From: an uncultured Eubacteriales bacterium
Lineage (GTDB): Bacteria; Bacillota; Clostridia; Oscillospirales; CAG-272
DNA: 64,000 nucleotides
Direction: 5' to 3'
Assembly (NCBI GenBank): GCA_934393265.1
Contig: CAKRQL010000004.1
Span: forward strand, 1-64,000
A program made the translations under genes and the position numbers. The number at the start of each line of letters is the position of its first letter. Position 1 is the stretch's first letter. This document shows, piece after piece, positions 26,081-35,280 of the stretch. The notes under the pieces were generated by a model. It had not been told where the DNA came from, made no database searches, and worked only from the letters and a program-made list of their open reading frames with translations.

Positions 26081-26120
26081 AAAAAAATCCGCCGGATACA
26101 TTTCTCCCGGCGGATTTTCC
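26081..26120. terminator. Bidirectional terminator after clpX
   Basis: A-run then ATCCGCCGG pairs with CCGGCGGAT then a T run (arms at about 26086-26094 and 26109-26117). On the minus strand it ends the clpX transcript. Confidence 0.8.
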
Positions 26121-26125
26121 GATGT

Positions 26126-27430
26126 TTATTTTTCACTTTTATCCTCAGTGATGAGTGTAAGCGGCTCTTTCCCGCGGACAAATGCTCCGGTCACTATCGC
26201 GCGCTTTACATCTTTCCTTGACGGAAGCTCATACATCGGCTTCATCATTATTCCCTCAAGTATGGCACGCAGACCGCGCGCCCCTGTTTTTCTTTCAACT
26301 GCGAGCTTTGCAATCTCCGTAAAGGCGTCGTCTGTGAACTCAAGCTCAATTCCGTCCATTGCGAGAAGCTTTTTGTACTGCTTGTAGAGCGCGTTGCGCG
26401 GCTCTTTGACAATACGGACAAGCGCCGCCTCGTCAAGCTCGTCGAGCGTCACTATTACCGGCAGTCTGCCGACAAGCTCCGGAATAAGTCCGTATTTTAC
26501 AATGTCGTGAGCTATGACATCCTTGTAGACGGATTTTCCGCCGGAAACAGTATGCTGTACGGAGTTAAAGCCTATCTGCTTATTGCCTTTCCTTGCTTCG
26601 ATAATACTTTCTATTCCGTCAAATGCACCGCCGCATATAAACAGTATGTTCTTTGTGTCTATCTGTATGAACTCCTGATTGGGATGCTTTCGCCCTCCCT
26701 GCGGGGGAACATTTGCAACCGTGCCTTCAAGAATTTTCAGCAGCGCCTGCTGTACTCCCTCACCGGATACATCACGTGTTATAGATCTGTTTTCTCCTTT
26801 ACGGGAGATCTTGTCTATCTCGTCAATGTAGATTATTCCGTGCTCTGCAAGACTGACATCATAGTCCGCCGCCTGAATGAGACGGAGAAGAATGTTCTCC
26901 ACATCCTCGCCGACATAGCCTGCCTCTGTAAGCGTCGTGGCGTCCGCTATTGCAAACGGGACCTTAAAGCTCTTGGCAAGAATTTGTGCAATATATGTCT
27001 TTCCGACTCCTGTCGGACCGAGGAGGAGCACATTCGATTTCTGAAGCTCAACATCGTCGTCCGCAGTATCGGGCGCATTCTTTTTTGCGCCCTTGCTTTT
27101 CTTTTTGCCGGTGTTTTCAAGTGTCAGTATTCTTTTATAATGATTGTAGACGGCGACAGAGAGAGCAAGCTTTGCATCGTCCTGTCCTATAACATATTCG
27201 TCAAGCATGGATTTTATCTCAGCGGGGCGGGGGAGAGTCTCAAATGTAAGACCGGAGTCCTGTTGATTTGCCATCGGAAAATGAGTGCTTATAAGCTCGG
27301 AGCAGACTTCAATACAGCTGTCGCAAATATACGATTTGCCATCGCTGCCCGGTATAAGCACGTTTACGCTCTCTTCATCCCTGCCGCAAAAGGAGCACCT
27401 TCTGAGGCTCCTTTTAGAAGTGTCAGCCAT
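26126..27430 (-). CDS. clpX: ATP-dependent Clp protease ATP-binding subunit ClpX
   Basis: 434 residues, normal for ClpX, the hexameric unfoldase that feeds ClpP. The N-terminal zinc-binding domain has C12, C15, C36 and C39. Walker A GPTGVGKT is at 138-145, followed by the DEID Walker B and the IGF loop (KQIGF) for ClpP docking. An insertion of Lys-rich residues near 108-120 precedes the AAA domain. It lies six bases after clpP on the same strand, as in many Bacillota, and ends at a terminator. Confidence 0.97.
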   Translation of the reverse strand: MADTSKRSLRRCSFCGRDEESVNVLIPGSDGKSYICDSCIEVCSELISTHFPMANQQDSGLTFETLPRPAEIKSMLDEYVIGQDDAKLALSVAVYNHYKRILTLENTGKKKSKGAKKNAPDTADDDVELQKSNVLLLGPTGVGKTYIAQILAKSFKVPFAIADATTLTEAGYVGEDVENILLRLIQAADYDVSLAEHGIIYIDEIDKISRKGENRSITRDVSGEGVQQALLKILEGTVANVPPQGGRKHPNQEFIQIDTKNILFICGGAFDGIESIIEARKGNKQIGFNSVQHTVSGGKSVYKDVIAHDIVKYGLIPELVGRLPVIVTLDELDEAALVRIVKEPRNALYKQYKKLLAMDGIELEFTDDAFTEIAKLAVERKTGARGLRAILEGIMMKPMYELPSRKDVKRAIVTGAFVRGKEPLTLITEDKSEK

Positions 27431-27436
27431 TGTGTT

Positions 27437-28033
27437 TTATTCCTTTTCGGTTTCTTTCCTCGTGATGACCTTATCGATAAGTCCGTATGCGCACGCTTCC
27501 TCCGCACTCATGAAATTGTCTCTTTCTGTATCGCGCTCAATTGTTTTGAGGGGCTTACCGGTCTGCTCTGCGAGCATACGGTTCATCTTGTCGCGTATCT
27601 TCAGAATGTGGTCGGCGTGTATTTTTATATCAGACGCTTGCCCCTGCGCACCGCCGAGGGGCTGATGAATCATTATTTCTGCATTGGGGAGTGCAAAGCG
27701 CTTACCCTTCTGTCCGCTTGAGAGGAGAAATGCGCCCATAGAAGCGGCGAGACCCATGCAGATTGTGGAAACATCGCATTTGATGTAGTTCATGGTATCA
27801 TAGATAGCCATGCCGGCTGATATAGAGCCTCCGGGGCTGTTGATATAGAAATATATATCCTTGTCAGGGTCCTGTGATTCAAGATAGAGCATCTGCGCTA
27901 CGACAAGAGACGCTGTGGTGTCGTTGACTTCGTCGCAGAGCATGACTATTCTGTCATTCAGCAGCCTTGAATAGATGTCGTATGAACGCTCGCCTCTTGA
28001 TGTTTGCTCAATAACATATGGAACAAGTGCCAT
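27437..28033 (-). CDS. clpP: ATP-dependent Clp protease proteolytic subunit ClpP
   Basis: A 198-residue serine peptidase forming the 14-mer degradation chamber with ClpX (or ClpC). Catalytic Ser98 sits in GLAASMGA and His123 in IMIHQP; the length and N-terminal VPYVIEQT stretch are standard. It sits between tig and clpX, in the usual order. A hairpin in the tig-clpP gap suggests that clpP-clpX can be transcribed or processed separately from tig. Confidence 0.97.
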   Translation of the reverse strand: MALVPYVIEQTSRGERSYDIYSRLLNDRIVMLCDEVNDTTASLVVAQMLYLESQDPDKDIYFYINSPGGSISAGMAIYDTMNYIKCDVSTICMGLAASMGAFLLSSGQKGKRFALPNAEIMIHQPLGGAQGQASDIKIHADHILKIRDKMNRMLAEQTGKPLKTIERDTERDNFMSAEEACAYGLIDKVITRKETEKE

Positions 28034-28062
28034 GTTTTGTCTCCTTTTCTATGGTGTAAAAT

Positions 28063-28098
28063 CAGCCGACAGTCAGTATTTTCAGTGACTGCCGGCTG
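28063..28098 (-). terminator. Hairpin between tig and clpP
   Basis: CAGCCGACAGTCA (28063-28075) pairs with TGACTGCCGGCTG (28086-28098) with one mismatch. The minus-strand T tract is weak (ATTTTA), so it may be a partial terminator or a processing/stability hairpin. Confidence 0.5.
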
Positions 28099-28109
28099 TT
28101 GAAAACGGA

Positions 28110-29501
28110 TTATTCCGCGTCTTTCTTTGCGGTACTTCTTGTTTTCGCGGTCTTTTTCGCGGTTTCTGCCTTTTCTGTTTTCTCTGCCTTTGCCTTTTTG
28201 GTTGCTGGCTTCTTCTTGGCTGCCGGAGCTACTGCCTTCGCGTTCTCCTTAACGAGCTTCATTGCCTTTCCGACTAAAAGATCCGCTTTGATATCGTCAG
28301 CGGCGACCATGTTCTTTACCTGCTCCAGGGGTACATTGTACGCATCGGAAATTCTCTTGTACTCCTCTTCAACCTCCTCGTCGGTGGCTGTGAGAGCCTC
28401 AAGATCGGCAATCTTCTCAAGCGCGAGCCTTACCTTGACCTGCTTTTCAGCCTGAGGACGGAGATCGCGACGGAGGGTATCAAGGTCCATGCCTGTATAC
28501 TTGAAATATGTTTTGAGGTCGAGCCCCTGCATACGGAGTCTCGAATCATAGTCGCGGAGATAATTCTCGGTTTCGGCCACGAACATGGGCTCGGGAATTT
28601 CCGCAACGAGAATTTCGGCGAGCTTGTCGGCAAGAGCGTTTTCAAACGCGCGGTCTGCCGTCTCCTCGTTTTTCTTCTCCATTTTGGACTTAACGTCGGC
28701 TTTATATTCAGCGAGAGTGTCAAATTCGGAGACATCCTTTGCAAACTCATCGTCCGCTTCGGGGAGCTCATCATGCTTTATGGAATTCAGCTTAACCTTG
28801 AATACTGCGGCCTTGCCGGCAAGCTCCTTCGCATGATACTCCTCAGGGAAGGTAACATTCACATCAAACTCATCACCGATGTTCTTTCCGACTATCTGGT
28901 CTTCAAATCCGGGGATGAACGCGCCGGAACCGAGCTTAAGGTCGTGTCCCTCGGCTTTTCCGCCATCAAAGGGGATGCCATCAACCGAGCCCTCGTAATC
29001 TATGTTCACGGTATCGCCGTTTTCTGCGGCGCGGTCGGTGATGTCAATTGTTCTTGCATTGCGCTCTCTTACATTATTTATCTCGCGCTCTATATCCTCG
29101 TCGGTAACGGGGAGAACATTTTTTTCAGCCTCAAGACCTTTATAGCCATCGATGGTTACCTCGGGTTTTACAAAACCGGTAGCCTTGAGCACTATGTCTC
29201 CATCGGCTGACACAAGGTCAAATGACGGGGAACCGACAATTTTGAGCTCAGCCTCCTTTACCGCAGCGTCAAACGCATCGGGGATGCACTCGTTTATTGC
29301 ATCCTCAAAGAATACGCCCTTGCCGTAGAGACTCTCGATGACATGCTTCGGCGCTTTTCCCTTTCTGAAGCCGGGTACGTTCATGGTCTTTACTTTCTTT
29401 TTGTAGACCTCCGCCTCAGCTTTGTCATAAGTTTCACGGCTCACGGAAAACTCAAGCGTATAGCCGGATTTCTCTGTGAGCTCCTTTTTGATAAGGCCCA
29501 T
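28110..29501 (-). CDS. tig: Trigger factor
   Basis: A 463-residue ribosome-associated chaperone and peptidyl-prolyl isomerase that meets nascent chains at the tunnel exit. The ribosome-binding signature GFRKGKAP is at about 44-51, the FKBP-type domain at about 150-240, then the helical arm domain. The last 35-40 residues are an Ala/Lys/Thr-rich basic tail not found in all trigger factors. GGAGG lies eight bases before the ATG, and a consensus promoter is placed upstream. It starts the tig-clpP-clpX cluster. Confidence 0.96.
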   Translation of the reverse strand: MGLIKKELTEKSGYTLEFSVSRETYDKAEAEVYKKKVKTMNVPGFRKGKAPKHVIESLYGKGVFFEDAINECIPDAFDAAVKEAELKIVGSPSFDLVSADGDIVLKATGFVKPEVTIDGYKGLEAEKNVLPVTDEDIEREINNVRERNARTIDITDRAAENGDTVNIDYEGSVDGIPFDGGKAEGHDLKLGSGAFIPGFEDQIVGKNIGDEFDVNVTFPEEYHAKELAGKAAVFKVKLNSIKHDELPEADDEFAKDVSEFDTLAEYKADVKSKMEKKNEETADRAFENALADKLAEILVAEIPEPMFVAETENYLRDYDSRLRMQGLDLKTYFKYTGMDLDTLRRDLRPQAEKQVKVRLALEKIADLEALTATDEEVEEEYKRISDAYNVPLEQVKNMVAADDIKADLLVGKAMKLVKENAKAVAPAAKKKPATKKAKAEKTEKAETAKKTAKTRSTAKKDAE

Positions 29502-29552
29502 TTTATTTCCTCCGAAATAGCATATGTTATTGTTTTATTTTATAACCACATT

Positions 29553-29581
29553 ATCTTACATCATTTTCCGATGTTTGTCAA
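29553..29581 (-). promoter_or_regulatory. Sigma-A promoter of tig
   Basis: On the minus strand, TTGACA (29581-29576) and TAAGAT (29558-29553) are 17 bases apart. No CIRCE or CtsR-type operator was seen next to it. Confidence 0.7.
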
Positions 29582-29604
29582 GTCAAAAAAGATTAATTTC
29601 TAAT

Positions 29605-30324
29605 TTATATAACTAATTTTGGTACAAATTCAAGATAATCGGCGGATATTATCCGATATTCGACCCCGCGGTGAAGAGTAACCGGGGGCAGAGAATATTT
29701 TCCGTGTATATGTCCGTAATACACGCGACGGACTCCGAACTCTTCTATAAGGTCAGTGAGTGCGGTGATCTCCTCGCCATTATATACAGGCGGAAAATGA
29801 AGAAAACATACTATTTCCCGCCCTGAGTCACCCTGAAGAGACTTCGCAGCCGTGAGACTTGTTTTCAGACGCATGACCTCGCGGTTCATAAGCTTTCCGT
29901 GTTCGGAGTTTTCCGGTGCATTGGGTGAGTCCTCGTCGATATACCAGCCTCTGGTCCCCGCGGCTATCATATCGCCGAGGTCATACGCATTGTTGTAGAG
30001 AAATGATATCGTATGTATTCCGATGCGCGAAAAAAACTCGCCGTGCTTCTTCATTGTTGACCACCAGTAATCGTGGTTTCCCTTGCCGAGTATCTTTTTC
30101 CCCGGCAGACTGTCTATCAGCAGAAGGTCGTCTGCCGCATCCTCGAGCGACAGAGCCCATGAAATATCTCCGGGAATTATGACGGTGTCGTTTTCTTTGA
30201 CGAGATGACGCCAGTTCCGTTCTATCCGATCCATATAGCCGTCCCATCTTTTTCCGAAGACCTCCATTGATTTGTCGGCGGTCTTGGTTGAAAGATGAAG
30301 GTCGGCAATAGCGTAAATTGACAT
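29605..30324 (-). CDS. Calcineurin-like metallophosphoesterase
   Basis: A 239-residue cytosolic phosphoesterase with all metal motifs: ADLH near 7-10, GD in PGDISW, GKGNHDYWW, a His in CFLHFPP, and GHIHG near 208. It belongs to a small family common in Clostridia whose substrate is not known; phosphodiesters, nucleotides or protein phosphates are all possible. It starts with GGAG nine bases before the ATG and is divergent from the DUF1540 gene. Nothing nearby indicates its pathway. Confidence 0.85.
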   Translation of the reverse strand: MSIYAIADLHLSTKTADKSMEVFGKRWDGYMDRIERNWRHLVKENDTVIIPGDISWALSLEDAADDLLLIDSLPGKKILGKGNHDYWWSTMKKHGEFFSRIGIHTISFLYNNAYDLGDMIAAGTRGWYIDEDSPNAPENSEHGKLMNREVMRLKTSLTAAKSLQGDSGREIVCFLHFPPVYNGEEITALTDLIEEFGVRRVYYGHIHGKYSLPPVTLHRGVEYRIISADYLEFVPKLVI

Positions 30325-30349
30325 AAATTTTTTCTCCGTAGAGGGTATA

Positions 30350-30412
30350 AGCCTGCTGTAAAACAGGCAAAATAGACCTGCAAGCGTAAGTTGTGCGTTT
30401 GCAGAAAAGAGA
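30350..30412 (+). other. Two consecutive hairpins in the DUF1540 leader
   Basis: GCCTG (30351-30355) pairs with CAGGC (30364-30368). A second hairpin pairs CTGCAAGCG with CGTTTGCAG (about 30378-30404). The hairpins lie between the divergent phosphoesterase gene and the DUF1540 start; no known riboswitch class was recognised. Confidence 0.45.
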
Positions 30413-30422
30413 GGCTGAAAAA

Positions 30423-30617
30423 ATGGAAGATAAACATTTTACCGATTGCGGATGTGACAGAAGCAAACGCATAAACGGTATCAAGTGCGACGCATGTAAT
30501 TGTGTATACAATAACGAAAAGTGCGAGTGCTGTGCCGGACAGGTGTGTATAGGTCCGAAAAATGCGGACTGCTCTGCCCATACTTCCTGCGCGACCTTCA
30601 AACCCCGCGCATATTGA
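30423..30617 (+). CDS. DUF1540 domain small Cys-rich protein
   Basis: A 64-residue protein with nine Cys residues in the DUF1540 pattern (I-x-C-D-A-x-x-C-x-Y-N ... C-x-A-x-x-x-x-I-G ... C-x-T-F). The family is frequent in spore-forming Clostridia, and a metal-binding role has been suggested; the function is not established. The ATG at 30423 is chosen because GAGAGG lies eight bases upstream; the longer frame (from 30393) lacks this. Its last 20 bases overlap the end of thrC on the other strand. Confidence 0.8.
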   Translation: MEDKHFTDCGCDRSKRINGIKCDACNCVYNNEKCECCAGQVCIGPKNADCSAHTSCATFKPRAY

Positions 30618-32091
30618 CTGCCGCGAAATCCTTGACTGCTTTCAGCATATCCGTCGGGGCGATAATCCCGGGGTGAAGAATTTTCTGCTTCAGAATATTA
30701 CGAAGCGGAGTCGGAATATCTGTACCGGTCAGCTCGTGAAGAGCCTCCGGTGCTTTCTCGGCACGGATTTGTACTCCCGTTATCGCGGCGTAAACGCTAT
30801 CGGCGAACTTGAACGGGGAAGCAGTTGAAACAATGAGGATTTTTCTCTCTGCCTTATGGTCATTCATATATTTTGCCGCGGCGTCAATCGCGACGGATGT
30901 ATGGGGGTCTGTAAGGCAGTTTTTTTCTTCGTAAGTTTTCTTTATTATCTTTGCAGTAGCGTCCTCCGATGTACTGTATGCGGAGAAATCCCGCCTCAGG
31001 GCTTCAAGCTCGTCCGGTGTCAGCGAATACCTCCCGTCAACACGCAGCCTCTCCATCAGCTCGCGGGTTCTCTGCGTGCCGAAGAGAATTGAAATAAGAC
31101 GTTCAAGGTTTGAAGAGATAAGAATATCCATTGACGGGGAGATTGTTTTGTGAAACGGTCGGTTGCGGTCATATACTCCGGTAGTCAGAAATTCGGTAAG
31201 TACATTATTTGAATTGGAGGCACATATGAGTTGTCCGATGGGGAGCCCCATTCGCTTTGCGAGGTATGCCGCAAATATATTGCCGAAATTGCCGGACGGA
31301 ACGCAGACATCGATCTTTTCGGAGACGGAGATTTTTCCCGTCGATAGAAGGTCACAGTATGCAGATACATAATATACAATCTGCGGTGCGAGCCTGCCCC
31401 AGTTTATGGAGTTTGCGCTTGAAAGAAAAATATTGCAATCGTTCAATTCTGCCGTGATTTTTTTACTTGAAAAAACGCTTTTAACTCCGTTTTGCGCATC
31501 GTCGAAATTTCCCTTTATGCCAAGCACACCGAGGTTCGAGCCCTCCTGTGTCTGCATCTGGAGTTTTTGTACGCTGCTCACTCCGTCCGTTGGATAAAAC
31601 ACGAGAATTCCGACGCCGGGTATATCGCGGTATCCCTCGAGAGCAGCCTTCCCGGTATCGCCGGAGGTTGCGGTCAGTATAAGTGCGTGCCTTTTTTCTC
31701 CGCATTTTTTCATTGCTCTGACGAAAAGGCGTGGCATAAGCTGAAGTGCCATGTCCTTGAAAGCGCATGTGGGACCGTGCCACAGCTCAAGCATGAACGT
31801 CATTTCATCAAGCTCTGTAATCGGAGCCGGCGACGGAGAAAACTTTTTCTCATTGTAGACGTTTTCCGCGTCGCAAAGCAGCTCATCGTACGTATAGTCC
31901 GTCAGAAAGAGCGAAAGAATATATGCCGCCCTTTCGCTGTAATTCATTTTGCAGAGCTCTTCTATATCATTTCTTTTGAACACGGGTATTGCGGCAGGGA
32001 GATATAGCCCTCCATCCGGCGCGATTCCCGCTCTTATAGCCTCGGCGGAGGACACTTCCTCCGGCAAGCCGCGTGTGCTTCTGTATTTCAT
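30598..32091 (-). CDS. thrC: Threonine synthase
   Basis: 497 residues. It is a PLP enzyme that converts O-phosphohomoserine to threonine and phosphate, the last step of threonine synthesis. The PLP lysine is K112 in TCAFKDMALQ, and TSGDTGKAAL is the phosphate-binding loop. The length and motifs fit the long (class II-like) form found in Clostridia, E. coli and yeast. GGAG precedes the ATG. No other threonine-pathway genes are in the window. Confidence 0.95.
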   Translation of the reverse strand: MKYRSTRGLPEEVSSAEAIRAGIAPDGGLYLPAAIPVFKRNDIEELCKMNYSERAAYILSLFLTDYTYDELLCDAENVYNEKKFSPSPAPITELDEMTFMLELWHGPTCAFKDMALQLMPRLFVRAMKKCGEKRHALILTATSGDTGKAALEGYRDIPGVGILVFYPTDGVSSVQKLQMQTQEGSNLGVLGIKGNFDDAQNGVKSVFSSKKITAELNDCNIFLSSANSINWGRLAPQIVYYVSAYCDLLSTGKISVSEKIDVCVPSGNFGNIFAAYLAKRMGLPIGQLICASNSNNVLTEFLTTGVYDRNRPFHKTISPSMDILISSNLERLISILFGTQRTRELMERLRVDGRYSLTPDELEALRRDFSAYSTSEDATAKIIKKTYEEKNCLTDPHTSVAIDAAAKYMNDHKAERKILIVSTASPFKFADSVYAAITGVQIRAEKAPEALHELTGTDIPTPLRNILKQKILHPGIIAPTDMLKAVKDFAAVNMRGV

Positions 32092-32142
32092 GGCAGGTCT
32101 CCGTAGGTGACGTTCTGTGCTGTGCGGTAAGCCGATGTAATT

Positions 32143-32595
32143 TTATAAGCGCCGGCGGTGCCGCACCTTTTCTTTGAAATAGTCTTTTGCTGCGCCTCCG
32201 TCAAAGGCGCCTTCTATGTGATGTATCCGTTCTGCCGAAGCTTTTCCTGAATTATTTGCAAGATACACCTCTACAACATCAAATCTTATACGCTTATCAG
32301 ATTTGTGAGCATAGCTGTATCCGGTCGCGGCGCGGATGATTTTATACTGTTTCTCTTTTGTCACTGCAGCGCAGGGAGGGAGGTCAAATTTGTCGCTATG
32401 AGTTGAGGTCCGGGACTTTACCTCTGCAAAAACCGTGTAGTCCTTGTTTTCTGCGATAATGTCAATTTCATATCCACCGGACACATAATTTCTTTCGAGA
32501 ATACGGTATCCTTTTGATTTCAGATATTCTGCAGCCGCTTCTTCGCCTATGTCTCCGCGACGGCGATTTTCCGTTCTGACTTTGAGTATCTGCAT
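32143..32595 (-). CDS. yraN: YraN/UPF0102 family endonuclease-like protein
   Basis: A 150-residue protein of the UPF0102 family, with a PD-(D/E)xK-type core: GEEAAAEYL near 16-24, EIDIIAENKD near 43-52 and FAEVKSR near 55-62. The nuclease-like fold is well supported but the cellular role is unknown. The C-terminal 40 residues are basic. It starts next to the rnhB stop codon, a widespread arrangement with rnhB and rbgA in Bacillota. Confidence 0.88.
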   Translation of the reverse strand: MQILKVRTENRRRGDIGEEAAAEYLKSKGYRILERNYVSGGYEIDIIAENKDYTVFAEVKSRTSTHSDKFDLPPCAAVTKEKQYKIIRAATGYSYAHKSDKRIRFDVVEVYLANNSGKASAERIHHIEGAFDGGAAKDYFKEKVRHRRRL

Positions 32596-32596
32596 A

Positions 32597-33196
32597 TTAA
32601 TTGTCGAGAAATTTAAGAAACGTGATTCGGTGGATAGGGGACGGACCGTATTTTCTGACTGCTTCCATATGTTCTTTTGTAGGATAGCCCTTGTGCTTTG
32701 CTATTCCATATTCAGGATACAGCTTATCCTGCTCGGCACATAGCCTGTCACGTGTCACCTTCGCGAGAATTGAAGCTGCTGCTACGGATGCGCTTTTTGC
32801 GTCTCCTTTGATTATAGTCTCGGTGGGGATATCGAACCCGCGGGAGCAGTTTCCGTCTATCAGTGCAAAATCTGCCGGAACTGTGAGCTTTTCGACCGCG
32901 CGCCGCATAGCGAGCATTGACGCATTCAGAATGTTTATTTCATCGATTTCGGCGGGCGACGCTTCGGCAATTCCATAGGATATCGCATTTTCGGTTATCA
33001 GTGTATAGAGCTGTTCGCGCTTTTTTTCGGACAGCTTCTTTGAGTCGTTCAGTCCTTCTATCGGAAAATCGCAGGGAAGTATAACCGCCGCCGCGACAAC
33101 GGGACCGCAGAGCGGACCGCGCCCCGCCTCGTCACAGCCACAGACCGCGGTGTAGCCCTCGGCGTACCTTCTTTTCTCGAATTCGTAATCAGGCAT
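32597..33196 (-). CDS. rnhB: Ribonuclease HII
   Basis: A 199-residue RNase HII that cleaves RNA in RNA-DNA hybrids and removes misincorporated ribonucleotides. Catalytic D22 and E23 are in GCDEAGRG, a further Asp is in ALIDGN near 113, and a later acidic residue completes the site. GGAG lies before the ATG. It sits between rbgA and yraN on the same strand with small gaps. Confidence 0.95.
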   Translation of the reverse strand: MPDYEFEKRRYAEGYTAVCGCDEAGRGPLCGPVVAAAVILPCDFPIEGLNDSKKLSEKKREQLYTLITENAISYGIAEASPAEIDEINILNASMLAMRRAVEKLTVPADFALIDGNCSRGFDIPTETIIKGDAKSASVAAASILAKVTRDRLCAEQDKLYPEYGIAKHKGYPTKEHMEAVRKYGPSPIHRITFLKFLDN

Positions 33197-33214
33197 ATTT
33201 TTCTCCGTTTCTTG

Positions 33215-34084
33215 TCAGCCTGGAAGCTCAAGCGTTATTCTGCCGATCTTGCCGCTTCGGAATTCCTCGAGCAGCATATCCGCACATCTTGATGAATTTA
33301 TTTCTCCTCCGGAAATGAGCATTCCGCGCTTTTTACCTATGAGATTGAAGAGATCATATCCGTCAAGCCCGTCAGCCTCCTCCGGCGTCAGCTTGTAGCG
33401 TCCGTAGAAGTCGCTCTTTGCACATTCCGCGAGCCTTTGGCAGAGCACCATTGCAATCTCTTCGGTATCGAGTATTCTGTCGCGTATTGCTCCGGTTATT
33501 GCGAGATTCTGTGCGACACGCTCGTCTCCGAGCTTCGGCCACAGTATTCCCGGCATATCGAGAAGGTCAAGCCCTATTTCCGTCGGAATCCATTGCTTCG
33601 CGAGAGTTACGCCGGGGCGGTTTTCCACCTTTGCGCGCTTACCGCCCGCAAGACGGTTTATAAGAGACGATTTACCGACATTCGGAACGCCTATAACCAT
33701 TGCGCGGAGCTTTCGCCCCTCCATCCCCTTTGCACGGTATCGCTCGAGTTTTTCGCTCATGAGGTCTGCGACCGCCGCGCGGAGGTCCTGTATGCCCTGA
33801 CCGTTCAGTGAGTCGGTCGCAACCGCACGGCGGTTTTCTCCGGTGTAGTATTTAAGCCACGCCGAGGTCGCAAGCGGGGAGGCGAGCGACGCTTTTGTCA
33901 ATGTGATGACCGCCGGCTTTGTGCCTATTATCAGACCTGTTTCCGGGTTTCTTGAACTGTATGGAATTCTTGCGTCAATGACTTCTATTACGAGATCGAC
34001 ATCCGGCAGGCTTTCCTTTATCAATCTCCGCGCCTTTGCCATGTGCCCGGGAAACCAGTTTATCGGGTTCTTGTTCTGTTGCAT
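33215..34084 (-). CDS. rbgA: Ribosome biogenesis GTPase RbgA/YlqF with altered G4 motif
   Basis: A 289-residue circularly permuted GTPase required for late 50S assembly in Bacillus. The G1 P-loop GVPNVGKSS is at about 132-140, G3 DMPG near 177, and a C-terminal helical RNA-binding region. The G4 motif, normally NKxD, reads TKAS at residues 63-66, so the Asn and Asp that select guanine are missing. All other motifs look intact. It sits between lepB and rnhB, as is common in Bacillota (lepB-rbgA-rnhB). Confidence 0.92.
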   Translation of the reverse strand: MQQNKNPINWFPGHMAKARRLIKESLPDVDLVIEVIDARIPYSSRNPETGLIIGTKPAVITLTKASLASPLATSAWLKYYTGENRRAVATDSLNGQGIQDLRAAVADLMSEKLERYRAKGMEGRKLRAMVIGVPNVGKSSLINRLAGGKRAKVENRPGVTLAKQWIPTEIGLDLLDMPGILWPKLGDERVAQNLAITGAIRDRILDTEEIAMVLCQRLAECAKSDFYGRYKLTPEEADGLDGYDLFNLIGKKRGMLISGGEINSSRCADMLLEEFRSGKIGRITLELPG

Positions 34085-34117
34085 ATTTTAATTCCTGTCA
34101 GTTCTGAGTAGCCCCTG

Positions 34118-35083
34118 TCATTCGATTTTCCCGAATTTATCAAAGGGGTAGAAACGGACTATGACCTTTCCGAGAATTGCATCCTCACGCACGGTGCCGA
34201 ACACCCGTGAGTCGGAGGAATTGTTTCTGTGATCTCCCATGACGAAAACCTCGCCCTCCGGGACCGTGCATGACATTGGTGTGTAGACATATACATCGGA
34301 GTCAATATTGACATAATCCTCTGTCAGCTCCTCACCGTTTACATATACTTTGTCGGCGGTTATTTCCACGGTATCGCCGCCGAGAGCGATAATGCGTTTC
34401 ACTATCGGCTTGCGCAGCCCTGTCGAATAATCCTCGCAGACTATGACATCTCCGCGCTTAGGACTGTAGAATGCGTCTGATATTATAAGATGTTCGCCGT
34501 TGTGCAGTGTGTTTTCCATCGAGCCGCCATCGACCACAGAGTGACGGAAAACAAATGTTGTCAGAAGAAGCACAATAACGAATGTAAAGACAAAAAGCTC
34601 CGCAAAGTCAAAGCGGTTGTCGACGCGGCGCGGGTGCTCCGGGTCGTATTTGTCATCTGCCTCTGCCTTATCGCAGAACGTTTTGTTATCATCCGCGAGC
34701 CTTGCAATGTCGCCTATGACATCTCCGGGCTCTTCCTGCACGCCCGTTTCTTCCTGACCGTCACCGTCGCTGTCCGGCAGCAGGGGGGCATCCGCGGCTT
34801 CATCCGCGTTATCGCCGGCATTTTTCGGCATTAAGTCGGCAGTCTGCCCGGCACTCCCGTCGTTATCCGTTTCTGTGGACGCCTGTGTTTCCGTTTCGTC
34901 AGATGCGTTCTGAATATCCGGTTTTTCCGCGTTGACTTCCGTATCGGCTTCCGGCGCTTCAATTCCATCGTCCTGTGCCTCGTTTACAGTGTCGGAGACG
35001 CCGACAGAAAGAGTCGGGGCACATGCATCGTCGTCTTTTTGCATCAGAAGCTCTTCGACTTCTGTATCTTTAGGGTCGGTCAT
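34118..35083 (-). CDS. lepB: Signal peptidase I with long acidic cytosolic extension
   Basis: A 321-residue type I signal peptidase that removes signal peptides at the outer face of the membrane. One membrane helix lies at about 161-179; the catalytic Ser is at about 188 (GGSMENTL) and the Lys is in IVKRIIALGGD near 233; GDHRNNSSDSR is the C-terminal signature. Gram-positive signal peptidases are usually about 170-200 residues. Here the first 155-160 residues are an Asp/Glu-rich, low-complexity cytosolic tail. It is the bacterial S26A type, not the SipW/ER type. GGGAG lies ten bases before the ATG. Confidence 0.93.
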   Translation of the reverse strand: MTDPKDTEVEELLMQKDDDACAPTLSVGVSDTVNEAQDDGIEAPEADTEVNAEKPDIQNASDETETQASTETDNDGSAGQTADLMPKNAGDNADEAADAPLLPDSDGDGQEETGVQEEPGDVIGDIARLADDNKTFCDKAEADDKYDPEHPRRVDNRFDFAELFVFTFVIVLLLTTFVFRHSVVDGGSMENTLHNGEHLIISDAFYSPKRGDVIVCEDYSTGLRKPIVKRIIALGGDTVEITADKVYVNGEELTEDYVNIDSDVYVYTPMSCTVPEGEVFVMGDHRNNSSDSRVFGTVREDAILGKVIVRFYPFDKFGKIE

Positions 35084-35245
35084 GTTCCGTGTACTCCCAA
35101 AAAATCAATAATATTTCACTTTCCATTTTAACACACGCCTCTGAAAAAAACAAGTCCGGGAGAAAGTATTTTCCCGTTGTACGCATTCAATTTTCGCAAT
35201 ATTTTTGCCTTTTCGGTTAGAAATAAAAAAAATATGTGAAAACTA

Positions 35246-35274
35246 TTGATTTTTTGTGCCTTGCATGGTATAAT
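35246..35274 (+). promoter_or_regulatory. Sigma-A promoter of rplS
   Basis: TTGATT (35246-35251) and TATAAT (35269-35274) are 17 bases apart, about 100 bases before the L19 start. Confidence 0.75.
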
Positions 35275-35280
35275 CATTAT

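Noticed and set aside
26507..27721. 404-codon plus-strand frame across clpX and clpP
   Set aside because: It is antisense to two clear genes, has Cys/Tyr/Arg-rich composition with no domain, and has no promoter or ribosome site.
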